Below are positions 15,201-28,300 of a stretch of DNA of 64,000 bases, piece by piece. The notes beneath the pieces are model-generated. The model made no database searches. It saw only the letters and a program-made list of their open reading frames with translations, and was not told the origin of the DNA. The position numbers and the translations under genes are program-made. This DNA is from Mycteria americana (Eukaryota; Chordata; Aves; Ciconiiformes; Ciconiidae): contig NC_134366.1 of the NCBI RefSeq assembly GCF_035582795.1, forward strand, positions 31,481,661 through 31,545,660. The letters run 5' to 3'. Every line of letters begins with the position of its first letter. Position 1 is the first letter of the stretch.

Positions 15201-17130
15201 AATGTGACACATCATTGTAATAAAGTAGTTGAATTAACGATTTCAATTTATAAATGAATCGGTGATTTAGAGCTGTGCATATACACAATCTATTTGAGTT
15301 GATATTAAGCCTTTGGAAGCAGTGTGTATTTATTAGCACCTTTGTAGTAATGCAAATTATACTTGATTTGGCCTCTGAAACACTGAACAGAGAATCTTGG
15401 GAATTCAGAACTTTTAACTCCTTATTGTACAGTTTACAATTGAGTGTGTTAGAAAATGATTAGTCAATTTACCTGAAAGAGTCCTGGGTGACAGAAATAA
15501 TATCCAGCCTCTAATGGTAGAATTCTGTACTTAGACTATATTCAGGATTGCAGATCTTCATTACAAAGACAATGTTCATTTGGCTGTTTCATAAAACTAT
15601 GCTTAGCTAAAGGAATGTAATGGCTTAAGATTACTCAGCAGAGCTAATATAATTATTCGCTTCTGTTAAAGAAATATGGGCATTACTGGAAAATTAATTC
15701 GAAAGAGGAAAGGACTTATTATATAATTAAAGAATTGTCTTTATTAAGCAATTATTGAATTCTAGTAAATTTTGTCTGCTGTTTAAGAAATTAGTTTCCT
15801 ACTAGGAAAAACATCCTGCAGAAAATCACTTTCATCTATATTTAGCAAATGAGGACAAGGTAATGATTTGAAACTGTCTTTCAAAGACAACTTGCAGAGA
15901 ACATTTATTAGGTCCCTATTTATTCATAGTGGACCAAACCAGTAGGTTTTCTCTTGTTCACTGTCTGCAAGAAGTCTGAATGCAGTGCTAATCAAGACTG
16001 GTGTCAGTTCCTCCTACCACACTATACATCTATGCCTATGATGTTCTCTGGGACTAGTCCATTCCCCCTCCCTTCTCTTGCAACTCACTCTTTCCTCTTC
16101 CCAGTTCACAGCCTGTTAAAGATATTGGTAAGGACACCATCGTGTGTCCTTGTCATAGGACTTGGTATTCAGATACGCCTCCATCAAAACTGCATACCTT
16201 TGTGGATGTAGGAAAAATACTATATGTTTTATGAATATCGAACAGTCAGCAGGATGTATCCAAAATAATATTTTAGGAACCATATTGTATACCACTCTGA
16301 TGTGTCCAGGTTAGGTACCTGGCTATAAAAGTAATTCACGAGACTGAGATGGAGCATATTGAATTAGGAGAGTTAGATACCCAGGATTCAATTTGCAACA
16401 ATGCAGTGGGTTGTACGAACACCTAATTCAAGAAACAGGATTACCCATTTCTTCTGGTGTGTTGTTTCTTCTTTTTAAAGGAAATACCATTCTTGGATAG
16501 ATTTCCATGAGATTATGAAATTGTTGTGCATTGCTCTTGATTAGTAGAAGTTGGCCTGAATCATAAAGCTCTGATACAGACACACACTTCTGTAAAGTTT
16601 AAAGAAACCAAGGTCTGTAAGGAGAGGTTAGACCCTTGCATTCCTATGTACTTAAGGATATTATTTTCCCACCCCACCCCTACTTAGCTCGGGGGGCCGG
16701 AATGACATTATCATTTTCACTAACATACAACCCTCATAGAATAGCAGGTTTTCATAACATTTATGATGTTTTACACACAGTTCATAAGTTGTGCTTGAAC
16801 TCGTTAAACTATTTGTTGTGTATGAATGTTGTGATGAAGCTTGAATCCTCATCTCCCATCCATCAAGCAGTCTTCTGTGAACAGAAATGTGGAAGCTGCA
16901 GGACCCCAAATTTATGGTACTGATTAATTTATGGCAGATATTTTTCAGCGTATGACTGAAACAGAGCATACACTTTCTATGGCTATCTTAATGAAAAAAT
17001 TATCTACCTGAGTTCAGTTTATGGCTTGCTAGCATTAGGCTACAAGGAAGTCTTTTGGTGTATGTTGGTGTACTGGATTACATTGTGCATTTTACTGTTA
17101 GGCCCCAGATCGTTAGAACATGTGAGTTTT
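9231..17130. other. Intergenic, nothing recognised
   Basis: AT-rich. It contains a 16-bp perfect palindrome of A/T bases at 10668-10683 and a nearby CAGCTGTGAA direct repeat (about 10614 and 10632). No gene is supported. Confidence 0.6.
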
Positions 17131-17140
17131 TATATAAAAA
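17131..17140 (+). promoter_or_regulatory. TATA box of a candidate small gene
   Basis: TATATAAAAA precedes an abrupt change from AT-rich to CpG-rich sequence. A start site about 25-30 bp downstream (near 17160) would place the CpG-rich block in exon 1. The AAGATGG at 17280-17286 resembles a YY1-type element that often lies just downstream of start sites. Confidence 0.4.
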
Positions 17141-17282
17141 GCCGTACTGGGTGTCAGTGGCAAGGCGCTGGCAGCAGGGGCTGCAGGGTGGCGTCTGTGA
17201 GGAGAGGCCGGGGCTGGCCAGTACCGGACACGGCCGGTTCCAGCCGGTTCCGCAACAGGCCCAGCTGAGCCCCGCAGCCAAG

Positions 17283-17342
17283 ATGGTGGCGCCTCCGGGA
17301 AAACCGACTGAGGAATGGGCAGAAGAGCCAGACAGGCAAGAA
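17283..17342 (+). CDS. Candidate small gene, first coding exon
   Basis: The ATG in AAGATGG opens 20 codons, MVAPPGKPTEEWAEEPDRQE, ending at a possible donor gaa|gtgaga. Without splicing the frame runs on to a TAG at 17409-17411 (about 42 residues). The upstream leader is CpG-rich, unlike the surrounding DNA, and follows a TATA box. No protein family is recognised. The block could equally be a retroelement-derived promoter or the start of a non-coding RNA. Confidence 0.25.
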
Positions 17343-17979
17343 GTGAGAAACAGCAGTATGAATTTTCCTAGGACACACTATTACAAACAAATTGCAATAT
17401 TCTACCTCTAGTCCTCTTCTTCTCCCGAAAGAAACCATTTCCAGGGATTTTTCTCTTATATCTCTGTGAAACCTTCCAGATCAGTCAGGACCTTTTCCTA
17501 AGTGAACTCTTCCAGCACTTCTTAATGAGAAACATACCTTTTCTCCAGCTGGTTTCCACTGATTGAATACTCTGACTTGGTAACTTCAGATAGGTAACTT
17601 CAAAGGTTTCAATTCCCTACTTCTCTGCTAGTGTGAGGTAGGTATTTGCCTACGATGTAGTAGAGCATAAAAGCTGCAGTCCTGAAGCAGGATTTTGTTG
17701 GTAGGAGCTGTACAAGTACAGAACAAAAAGGCGTGTCCTTGTTGGGAGGATTTATGCACCCCAGCTGGAAGACTGAAATACTTTAAACAAGGCAGCAATA
17801 AACCGCTAATGGTAAATGTTTATTTTTAGGTATCATTTGTATGACTTTTTGACTCCAAACTACATTATCAGTGTGATAAAATGGAATTATAGCCACTCAA
17901 AATTGTCATTCATGACAGAAACACTCTTGTACAAGTTATTTAGAAAATAATTTGTGAATCTCCTTTTTTTCCCTCGCAG

Positions 17980-18234
17980 ACATTGGATGTGCCAGTGCCT
18001 TCAACTAAGATACTTTATTCTTCGTATATCATCTACATGGATGCAAAGACCCTAGTTCTGGTGGTTATTTTCCAGCCTCTTAGGTGGATGGTTTCCAGCC
18101 TTACGGAGATCATGGAAATTTCTGAAAAAGGCTGTCTGATTTCAGAAAAAGCAGGACTAAAACTAAAAACCTTAAAGAGTGGGACCAGGCAAATAAAAGC
18201 CAAATGTATGATGATAAAGTTAGCTAGCTCATAA
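17980..18234 (+). CDS. Candidate small gene, second coding exon
   Basis: After the pyrimidine tract tccttttttttccctcgcag, the sequence is open for 84 codons in exactly the phase needed to continue the ATG exon at 17283. It begins TLDVPVPSTKILYSSYII and ends in a lysine-rich tail before TAA at 18232-18234. A short hydrophobic stretch (TLVLVVIFQPL) lies in the first half. The predicted protein would be 104 residues. No homology or domain is apparent, and codon use is not distinctive. The phase match, acceptor and nearby poly(A) signal support a transcript more than they support a protein. Confidence 0.28.
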   Translation, partial: TLDVPVPSTKILYSSYIIYMDAKTLVLVVIFQPLRWMVSSLTEIMEISEKGCLISEKAGLKLKTLKSGTRQIKAKCMMIKLASS

Positions 18235-18258
18235 GAAAAGTGTTGAATTATTTAACCA

Positions 18259-18264
18259 AATAAA
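18259..18264 (+). promoter_or_regulatory. Poly(A) signal (AATAAA) of the candidate small gene
   Basis: A canonical AATAAA lies 25 bp after the TAA of the candidate second exon, followed by a T/G-containing stretch. The placement is typical of a short 3' end, though the hexamer is common by chance here. Confidence 0.35.
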
Positions 18265-19737
18265 TGTAATCTATATATGTTGAGCCACTGTGCCTATCTG
18301 TTATAGTTTCTAGATTTTGATTAATTAAAAATTCAGGGAATCCAATCCCACTGGACTCAAACTCGGAAAAGGGAACATCATTAATTCAGCAGCAGCTAAC
18401 GTAATTACTCAAATCCACAGCAATGTAGATTCCCTGTTTTAGTTTTGTCAGCAATCTGGGTAAATTAAATCCCGTTAGTGAGGGATTTAGAACTTCGTGA
18501 TAATGGCTAAGGCCATAATTTGGCTTAGACCGAGACTATGGGGTGGTAATTGTTTTAAGGTGTAGGAATACCAAATATTTCCAAGCTGATTTTATCGACA
18601 TATACACACTTACATTTGTGGTTCTTCCTGGAAAAGGAGACATATGAGGGGGAGAAAATTGCTGTCTGGCTTAATTTTGCTTTAGAAGGACATTGCAAAT
18701 CATAAGAGAGCTTTGTGCTATCATTTCTACTGCTGACTACTCTTTGTTGTGTGTTTATCTTCCCTTCAGTTCTATGTGGTTTGGAAACTGCAGGATGAAA
18801 GACTGCTATCAGAATGGATTAGAAAAGACAAAATAAATTTTCTTCTGATTTTATTTTTAATTAGTCACTTTCTAAATTTTCCATAAAATATAGTTTTGTG
18901 GTAATTCTTACAGCAAAAACATGTGAGGCTTTAAGTTTTGTGTCATAGAATATCTTAAGGTAAACTATAATGGAGATGTTTGAAGGCATAACCAGATAAA
19001 AGGAGAAATTTATAAGGACTCAAATTTGACAAGTGTTGGAGCTAGTTTTCAGGTTTTGGTTTTGTTTTTTGTTTGTTAGTTATTCTGTGTATCCCAGCTG
19101 TTTTTCCTGTCTATTGCATTTTTAAGAAATAGGAATTGCCCCTATCTAGCCTTTGAGACTGTTCTCTTTTTCCTTCATCTCTGTGGAAGGAATGATGATA
19201 AGGAATTACCTTCACAACTCCTTGTGTAGTGCAGAGAAGCCTAAAATTTCCTTAAGTCCAGCATTCGAATGCGATAGAGTTATGTTTGCATGACGCTGAA
19301 TATGAAGACTCACGATTGGCGATGGATATGTCACCTTGACCTGGACTTGTAGTCATTGATCCTGGAGTTAGCTGGGATATTTCAGTTGCACTGCATGGGG
19401 TAGACATGCCTCTGATTCCTGGGCTTGATGAACAACTACTCACAACAAGGGAAATGAAACAGTTATTTTAGTGTAAATCAGGATTTATTCTACTCAGTCT
19501 CTAATAAGATTTCAGAAGTAAGAAGTGGATTTATGAAATCTGTAGGCTTGTTCCTTACTTACATGAGTGATAGCAAGGGAACACTAAGACACTATTTGCC
19601 CTCAAACACCACTCTATAGCCTAGTTGAGGAAAAATGTAATATTACCTGGTTATCAGCATTTTACACAGTAATGCAAACTTCTGTAATTTAATCTTTCTT
19701 TCTGTTGCTCCAGCAGTGGTTTTAAATAGTTAATTCT

Positions 19738-19800
19738 GATTCACACTGCTTTTACACCGACTTCAGTGGACATACTCAGATTCTGCATGAGTGCAAGAAC
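19738..19800. repeat. Possible ancient amniote repeat
   Basis: The phrases tctgattcacactgctttta and accgacttcagtggacatac resemble an old dispersed repeat of reptile and bird genomes with a ttacac/gacttcagtgga core. Only about 60 bp is recognisable and I cannot name the family. Confidence 0.3.
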
Positions 19801-20275
19801 TAAATCAGCACTACAAACACCTAGTGACATCTTCCTGATTTTCTTGAGTTATCACTGGAGCATTGCTACGATATATCCCAAACAAGGGCCCTGAACCTAT
19901 TTGGCTGAGCTGCCACAGAAATACAGGAGAAAAGTAGGTCACTATCCAAAAAAGCTGAGAACCTAAGGAAAGGAAAGATTCTATTTCTAACATAGGCTGG
20001 AAACTGGTGATAAGAATTGTTTGTCTGTTTTCAAAATCAAAAGTAAATCTGCTTTTTTCTTTTTTTTTTTTTCTTTGACTCTTCAGAGTCAATACAGCAT
20101 AGAAAAATTAAAGTTTAAAATGATGCTCAAAAGGTCATGATAATGGTCCTGTCAAGTGAATTGTTTTTCTTATAGTCTGCATTTTGACTGATAATGCTTC
20201 TATATGATATGGTGATTGAACAAAATATTTTTCATCCCATTTTCTTTTACCATTTATAAATAGTGAATGGGCAGG

Positions 20276-20312
20276 TTTTCTTTTTCTTTTTCTTTTTTCT
20301 TTTTTTATTTTT
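20276..20312. repeat. Pyrimidine-rich (TTTTC)n tract
   Basis: Irregular TTTC/TTTTTC units form a pure pyrimidine run on the + strand, intergenic. Confidence 0.85.
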
Positions 20313-23300
20313 CTGAAATATTTTCTTTCAAGGTAGAAAGTATAGATACTGTTGGCCATGGTTTTCAAGGTTAAATCTGGGTATGATATTCCATCTGTGC
20401 TTGCTTGTCCCTAAGAAGATTCTGCAGCTCAGACTAGGATCCTGACTAGCTTTACTGCTTTTTCCAGCTTGTACTCTTAAGGTCTCCTTAATCTTATTTA
20501 AGTCTACAAAGGGCTTATATTTAGCTGAAAACATGAGGTGGTTTTGTGTAGGAAAATTTCAAGCCCTCTTGCTACGCTGCGATAGAGCAAAAAGATTTAC
20601 TCCTTAGCTTTCCCGGGTTTTAAGACTCCTTTTCCTTGTAAAGTAAGTAACATGCTGCCATCTACTGGCAATGCGACATCATTTTATTTCTTCAAGTGAT
20701 TTTAAGGACTTTTGTTGGATGATATTTTTTCTTCAGTAAAACTGTAGGTATCTCAGCAGCATAAACTTGCAAAGGATCATCCAATTATATCTTATCATTT
20801 ACTTTAGGATCGCTGTGAGGTCTTTCTGCATTTGAACTAATACAAAGTCCTATCACAAATCTCAGCTACAACCTCCAACTTCCTTTTCAGCTGAAAGCCT
20901 GAAGAAATGTTAATTTGCTTAAAAATACAGAAAAACGTATTGCATCAGAGTACATTTTACCTTCTCAAAGGGCTCTTAATGTCATTCAAAATGAAACAAA
21001 CAAAAAGCAAAGGTGTTTTCCCAGATAGTCCTGACTCTGAGCAATTGTGACAACTTAAATGTTGAAGTAGCTGCATGGAAGTGCTGCAACCTCAGAAACA
21101 TTTAAGGAAGAAAGCTTTTTTCTTTTCTTTTGAAAATAGTATACTTATAAGAAGAAAAAACAAGGAGAAACAAACGTGAGAACTGTTCACGTGGGTCTAG
21201 GTGATTTGTCACCGCTGAATTTTCCTTCCTCCTTCATCTCCAGTTAAATCCACTACGTACACAGTCACATCACATAGCTGAAGAATATATCTTTATGATT
21301 TTATGGTGAAACATCAAAAACCAGAACCAAACAACTGAGCCCTGTTTGCTCAGCTGAGAACTATAACTCTCTTCAAACTTGGCCTACTCTGCTGGAGTGC
21401 TGGCCAAAGTTTCAGCTGTGTAATGAAGTTCTGCAACCAGAGGGAACAGATTTTACAATGAAATAGCTGATTGAACCAATGTAATTTCCAACAGCACATA
21501 GTGACCGCTTGTTAAGGTGAAAGGGTGCTATAACATATTTATATTTTTATAAGTGTGCTGTGTTCTTATTTATACTTCACTTGCACATAAGCAAAGATAG
21601 AAAACAGTCTATGTGTATGTGGTTAAGTACTTGCTCCCGGCTATATAATCCATGCCATTTTAAGAGTGATCATTTCAAGGCGTGTGTAGCAACTATTAAA
21701 TTATTCTGTTGGCAGAGTGCTTGAAAACTGAAATACAAACTGGAAATTAATTCTGCTATCCTGACTCTTGTGTTGTCACTTATACCGCACAAGCTGAATA
21801 TTCAGGAAATATTGGTGTAAATACTGATGCTGCTTTGTGTTCACTTGTTATAGTAAATACGAACCTGCTCAAAGCACAGAGTAGCAAAGCATCAGATCTT
21901 ATAAGTCCTAAAAGTATGTTTAGTAAAAGATAGTTCCATCCCTTAGGATAATTGGTGATACAACAGCTCTGTTTTGTTTTCAAGTTACTGTTTTCTTTTC
22001 CTCAGTCATATTTTCCTTCTAATACCCTTGTTTTCTAACATTTAAGAGAATCACATTGAACTTGTGGCCTTGTTGCTAGGTTTCAAGCTGCATTTATGCA
22101 GTCTACTGAGACACTATTTTCGTTTCTGAATTCTGAATCAAGTCCCAAGGCAACAGGGCTCTGTTTCTTAGCAACACAGATGGGTAGACTGTATATTCCA
22201 GCTCTTTTGTACAATGGAAGAATAAACAAGTCCCTGAATAAGGGTGTGCTGCAAGTTCATCTCTTTGCTTAACTTCCCCTAGAAGAGAGGAAAGAGAAGC
22301 CTTCTGTGATAACAGCATAAGAAGTTCGTCAGGAAGTCCCTGTTTTTGCGGAGTGGTGAGTGGTATCTCTGTCTTTTCTGTTCACGGCATCTCTTTGGGG
22401 TCCTTATTCATCACTGTGCATATGGATCTGTAGGTACTTTGGATCAGTGAGTTTCAGTTTCTAGGATACAAGCATATGCATGGAAAAATCAATAGTAACA
22501 AAGCTGGTAGAGGTGGGACATGTGAAGATACACAGACTTTTTGCTTTGGTGAAATTAATAGAGAATCATAGAATTGCATCGCTTTAGAAACTTCCTCTGG
22601 ATGCAAAACCTTGGTTTTAGGAAAAAAACTGGGGCTGGAGAAAACAGGTGGAGGATTGAGCGGTAAGGAGGAAGTGGGTATTCATGTGGCTAGTAAATTA
22701 GTGGTGTATGTTATCCAGTGTATGAAAAGGAGAAGAGTTGCCCTTTTGACGCCATCTCTGCAAAGGGTTGCATGGCTTTAGGACTTCTTGGCAATATGGG
22801 CAAAATTTGAATTTTGCTGTCTCCAGGCTGTGGGACTGACATTGCCATGGTGAGCGAGGAGTGCTAGGAAGAGGGAGGGGGGCAGAGAAGGACACGCAGC
22901 TCCGCAGGGCTGAACCTTTCTGCTTCTGACACCTGTGGATGGGCAAGTGCATACATAGCCTTTTCATGATGGCAGCGGCTATGCAAAGCCTAGGTTATTA
23001 CAGTTTTGGCACGGACTAGCAAAGCAGAAGCGCCTTTGCTGTTCATTCACGCAGCTGGTTGCTGACCTTGGCAGCTCCGTATTTTACCTGTACCTAAAGC
23101 TGGCCTGGTGAGCCTGCCAGTATCTGCGTTTAGTCGCAAAACAAGAAAGGCTGCTTTAAATGTATAAATTATCAGCTGTCAGTTTGTCTCCCCAATTGAT
23201 TAAATGATCAGATAAACACAGCAGCTGGTCATGGTGGGACAGCTGGCTTGCCTGTAGGCTGCCCGACCCCCTTCCCCCACGATGTGAAGCCTGGGCCACC

Positions 23301-24864
23301 TTAGAGGACAAAAGCAGAGTGCCCACCCAAGCCCACCCATGCCTGCTCACCTCCTCCCAAGCAGGAACAGGGCCAGGCTGTACTTCAGTGTTTGGATAGC
23401 CTGAGAATAATTTTGTGGAGTAGGGACTGTGAGTTTTGGCCCCTTCCTGGAGGCTGTCCTGCAGTGGGGCCCTGCTGCAGCCAGTGGGGTCCTGGACTGG
23501 AAAGAGCCCAGCTTGACAGCACAGTGCAGCTAAGCGCGGCTTGGGAACAAAAGTAATCTGAAAAGGACAGCACAGAAATATGACCTTCCAAAACCACTTT
23601 GTGGGAAATTACTTTATCTCCAGTAAGCTGCCTACCCAAATCCTCATTCAGAAACACAGTTTTATTGGTGACAGCACATTTCCATTTGCCCTTATCCTTC
23701 AATGGACCACCATCTTCTCTTAGAAAAAAAATTCTGGGCTCAGAATGAATAAGCACAAAGACGAGAAAGTTGTAAGGTTATAGCTTTCCTTCAGGTTTCC
23801 TAAGCATTGAATATTAAAGGAAGCAGGAAAAATGGTTTGTATTGTGTTGGGGCCTGTTGCAATACCCTTACGATCTATGTGTTTCTTCCAGATTTTGCAG
23901 GACATCCAAGGAGCTCTTTAAGGCTGCTATTACAGATACAGTGTAAGAAGGGTAGCAGAGTCCGGGAGTGTCTTTAAGATCGGCGAGAGACAGAACAGAG
24001 ATAATGTAGTATCTAGCTCACGCACCAAGCTAAACACTTTACTGCCTATTAGCGTTAATGCTGCTCCAGTGGACTTTCACCCTGCCCAGAGGCATCCTTG
24101 GGTATCTGAAAGGGCCTCCCTCTCCCCCTGGGGGAAAAGGTGAAGCTCGAGTGGCACTGGCTGATGAGATAGCCCACGGCATGACGTAACACCTGGGCAC
24201 GTATTAGGATACTAATGGGGCAGCTCTAATTAATGTTGTGGCCTGAGTGGGCCCAGGAATGCGGAGAAACATGAAAATGCATCAGGAAGGATGGAGACCG
24301 GAGTTTCAACATTTTGCTGCTTTGAGGTTCGTTTTGTCACTCCTGCTTGTGCAAAGTGAGGCTAGCGTGCATCCAGCGCTGCCCAGCTAACACTAAATCC
24401 CTGCTGTGCTGCGCTGCATGTGCACAGGTTTAGTCTCCCCTCAAGGATGTACTGTTTAAGGAGACAAAAATAAAAATGCGAAGGAGAGGATGTATTTATG
24501 TTCCTATGTAGTGATGGGTATTTCAGGCAAAATAAAAATCAGAGCTCCTGTTCCTACAGGCTGGTGTGAACGTGTAGATTCCTGAACATCCATGCTTTTG
24601 GCTTCAGATGGGCTTTCTCTAGGGTTAGGAGTTTGCGTCTCCAGGTTATTTTGCAGAACTGAGAGAAAGAGGGAATCAAGAAGCAATAGTTCTTCATCTA
24701 AGCACAGGTACAAAATAATATTAAAGTACATGTACACATTTATCTTCAATGAATGTACTAGATTATACAGACAGGGCTAGCCAGACTGCAAGTAACAATC
24801 AATAATAAAAGTTCTGTTGTATATGTGTGTGTGTGTTGGGTTTTTTTCTTTTTCTTTTTGCCAG

Positions 24865-25344
24865 GGATTACAATATCTGAGAAGAAAAAATCCATCATCA
24901 GGTCATTATGTTCACCCTCCACCAAGACGAGCGACAATTTTTATTTGAAAGTAAAACAGAATTTTCTGCGAGCCTTGATTGGCCTTTTTCCTGGCAACAA
25001 ACTGTAGCGCAGCAACCCAAAGCCAATACAGATGTATGGCTAAAGCAGCCTCCTGATTTTAGCTACCGGCTCTATACGTCATCCAACCCTTCTCAGAAGC
25101 CACAAGGAAAGGGAAAAGGGGAACTGAAGCCAAAAATGACCTCTGAGTCCATAGTCACGCAACAGCTTTCCAGGCTTAGGTGCAGGCTTAGCTCCTTCCG
25201 CTCTCAGAAAAGAAAAGGGACTTGCCTCAGCTTGTCACTCGCTTTCCACGGATCGGCTCTTATGAGGCCAAAATACTGTTTGTGAAGAATGGCAAATATA
25301 AGAGTGGTGTGTATGAAGACCCCAAACCGCATGATTACAGGCAG
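24865..25344 (+). CDS. Uncharacterised gene, upstream-most recognised exon (frameshifted)
   Basis: A strong acceptor (a long T-rich tract ending tttttgccag) and a cag|gtaaag donor bound a 480-bp exon that is phase 0 at both ends. The encoded protein reads well only by changing frame twice. It starts GLQYLRRKNPSSGHYVHPPP in the frame of base 24865, which stops at TGA 24946-24948. A protein-like segment in the +1 frame follows, including WPFSWQQ and WLKQPPDFSYRLYTSS (about 24908-25190). The last part is back in the first frame and ends SYEAKILFVKNGKYKSGVYE followed by DPKPHDYRQ. It has tryptophan, tyrosine and proline motifs but no domain I recognise. An ATG at 24908 in the middle frame could instead be a start, leaving one frameshift. 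The gene is probably an uncharacterised vertebrate gene next to SCIN; C7orf78-like is my unverified guess. Confidence 0.6.
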
Positions 25345-28300
25345 GTAAAGTGTCTGGCTCCCACACTTTTATAAAGCAAACACGCTGAAATAGAGGATGC
25401 TTGGGGATCAGTAAATGAAGCCACTAGATGTCAGTCTCACTAGCCAAAAAAAAGAAAACCCAGCAGTTAGTACTGCAGTTGGGATCTTACTTTGATAGAT
25501 AACTCTGTTGTAGTCATCAATTATTTGCCAAAAAGACTTCCATAGGGAAAGCCGATGAATCCAGGTTTGGAGCTCTATGTTTTAATGTGCTTTGTGCCTG
25601 ACAAGATGGTTTTCATTTTGGCAGAGCAGACTGAAATATGGACATCAGGGCTAATCAGTTCATCTTTACCTTGCTCTCTGTGGCACATCTGCCTGTACTT
25701 TCTGCTTTCCTCAGATTAATAGGTAGCAGTTGAATTGCTTGAGATGCTGGATGGAAGGATTTTATGGTAATGTTTCCATTTAGCAGCCCTAACTGAGAGC
25801 GGCATCTCATTGTGCTAGCTGTTGTGCGTAACACATGGCAAGAAACTGTCCTTTTTTCAGGATGACTGAAAATCAAATTATGTACAGAAAAGTTGCAAGG
25901 AAAATTAAAAAATCCAAGATACAACTTGGATCAGTGCATCCCTCCAAAATCAGTGTGTTTAACATTAAAACTGCTAAGGAAGAGAAGCCTTCAATATCAA
26001 TGGTTTTTATTCAGATTTTTTGAAGATTTTTTTTCTTTTAGGGACTCATTCTTTGGTGGGTTCTTTTCTGTTTGTTTGTTGGTTTTTTGGAGTTTTTTTT
26101 TGTAATATCCTTTAAAATCAGATGCCATAAAAATAGAGAGAAGAATCTTTTATTAAGATTCAGTATTCTATCCATATTCAATTAACTTTTAATTACAAAC
26201 CTTCCTATCTCCTCTCCTCTGAGCCCTTCAAAGCATCTCACCCAAAGAACAATTCAGCAAATTTACTATTTTTAAAATAAGAAACAAAACCAAGACAGTA
26301 AACAAAACCCCGTCTGTTCTCCAAAGCAAACATTTATACCTGGACATGTAGTTTATTGAAGAACCACATAAATGGCATATAGCCAATGTTACATTTCCAC
26401 GGAAAACAATACATATTTTTTTCCTCCTTCTGTCTTCATAATCATATCTTCATTTATTTACCAAGCTGCTATAGCAGGAATTTAACTTCCTTATTTTTGA
26501 GTTTACCTAAGGTAATTAAAAGCAAACTTCTAGTTAGCTATTATGGCCAAAATAAATTTGTCCCATAATATTCTGTCTCAAGGAAAATTTGCTTTATATC
26601 AAGATGACCATATCAAGTTTCCATAACAGTAATTAAATGCTAATTTCTCTTAAAACCTGCTAAACAAAACCTTTCTCTTTAAGTAAATGTGTCTTATTTT
26701 TTCTCAAGTCTTGACCAGTAATGTAAATTTGCAAAACCAGTGGAAGGGGAAAAAAAGCGTGTTTGTCTTGCAGCTGTAATGTTGTGCTTTCTAAGGTCAC
26801 CACTTCAGAGGGCCTGACTATAGCAAGATGATCTATAGCATCCGTACCTTAGGAAGTGTTCTCAGGGTTTCAGAACTTTCCTCATTCCATATTAGGAGAA
26901 AACTAATGCTTTAACAATTTGATTGGCTCCAAAACCTAATTCCAGAAAGTCCAATAACTACGTGACCAAGGTATTTAGCTGTGAGTGTGAAATCAAATTT
27001 CAGGTCCTTGTTACGAATCAGGCGCTTGCTTTGGGGATTTCAGTGTCACTGGTCAAGTGCTCTAATCTCAGGACTAATGGTTTTCTTTGGTGAAATTCTA
27101 CCTGAGTGAAACAAGTAATTATAAGTCAGCATGTCTGAAAAGAAATAAGGAAAAAGCAAAAAAGCAAATTGCAACCAAAAATTCCTGATTAAGTTCCTGA
27201 TAACAACAAAACATTCTCAAACTGTCCCCAGGACTTGGTCCAGAGGTAGAGGGGATCTCCACTCTGAGGTCTGGAGGAAAACAGTGCATATTGTCTAATT
27301 GCTTTGACATACCATTAACTTTTCAGTCAACTGAAACTTCATGCTACTTAAGTCTAGGAGGCTGTAGACTGTACAGTGATGCAAATTCAGTAGAACTAAG
27401 GACTTGCTCCTACAGGGAATTTTACTCTTTTTTTCTTTTTCTCCAGTAAAACGTTCCCTGGGGAGAACCCTTAATGATACATTGTCAGGAGTTTAAAAGG
27501 AAATGAGCAGTCTCAGTGCAAGATCTCTAAATAAAAAATGTACCCCAAGGACTAGCTGCACTGGTCCAAAATTCTGAAGTATAGACTTGATCTTACACAC
27601 ACAAAAAGAGGCAATTTCTGTGTTCACTTAGATGGGGAATCCCTTTTTCATGATTCAGGCCAATGGGAAATGCTTCATTAAATAGAAATCAGAACTCAGT
27701 CAGAAAAAAAAAATTAGAAAAAGGGGTGTATTAAGAGAAAGGCAACAAGTAAGATATGTACATTACTAGTGTACAGTGTTTCCTTCTCCTTGTGGCATTC
27801 TCTCCTATACACTTCTGATGTGCATCACACCCATCAATCCACAGTTAAAAATTCATTACCATCAAGTTTGCAACATGTAACTTGTAACACGCACCATTTA
27901 TGTTCCCTCCTTGATTTCACAGGGTACTCATCCTGCTGCCTAACCGACCCCACCATTTTGTTATCTTGTTCAGTTAATCAAAGAAACATATCTTCCTATT
28001 CATGCAGATGATACTGATACCTCGAGAACATCATGGTTATCAATTTTCTATCTTGTAACTCACAAGAAATCAACTGGTTTATGATATCCATTTCAGCCTG
28101 TGAAGTTCATGGAAAATTGTCGGTCAAATCTGTGTACCTAGCAATGTAGTCTAATATAAGCGATCTACATAAAGAAGCAAATTGCTTTTCAAGAATGGGC
28201 TGATGGAGCAAACTTACCCTTTTAAGACACCTTGTCCCAGAAAGATTTTAAGACTGATGTGCTGGTGTCATCTCTTGTCCTATACTTATCTGACTCTGCA

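Larger units (their letters stand above)
18290..24864. other. Intergenic or 5' intron of the uncharacterised gene
   Basis: The acceptor at 24864 implies at least one exon further upstream, which may lie here or outside the window; I could not identify it. The stretch includes the possible ancient repeat near 19740, a pyrimidine tract near 20276 and an isolated CRE-like TGACGTAA at 24182-24189. Confidence 0.5.

Noticed and set aside
22555-22600. agaatcatagaat resembling the terminal repeat of CR1 elements
   Set aside because: The bases that follow do not match the CR1 3' end, so a 13-base match is not enough.
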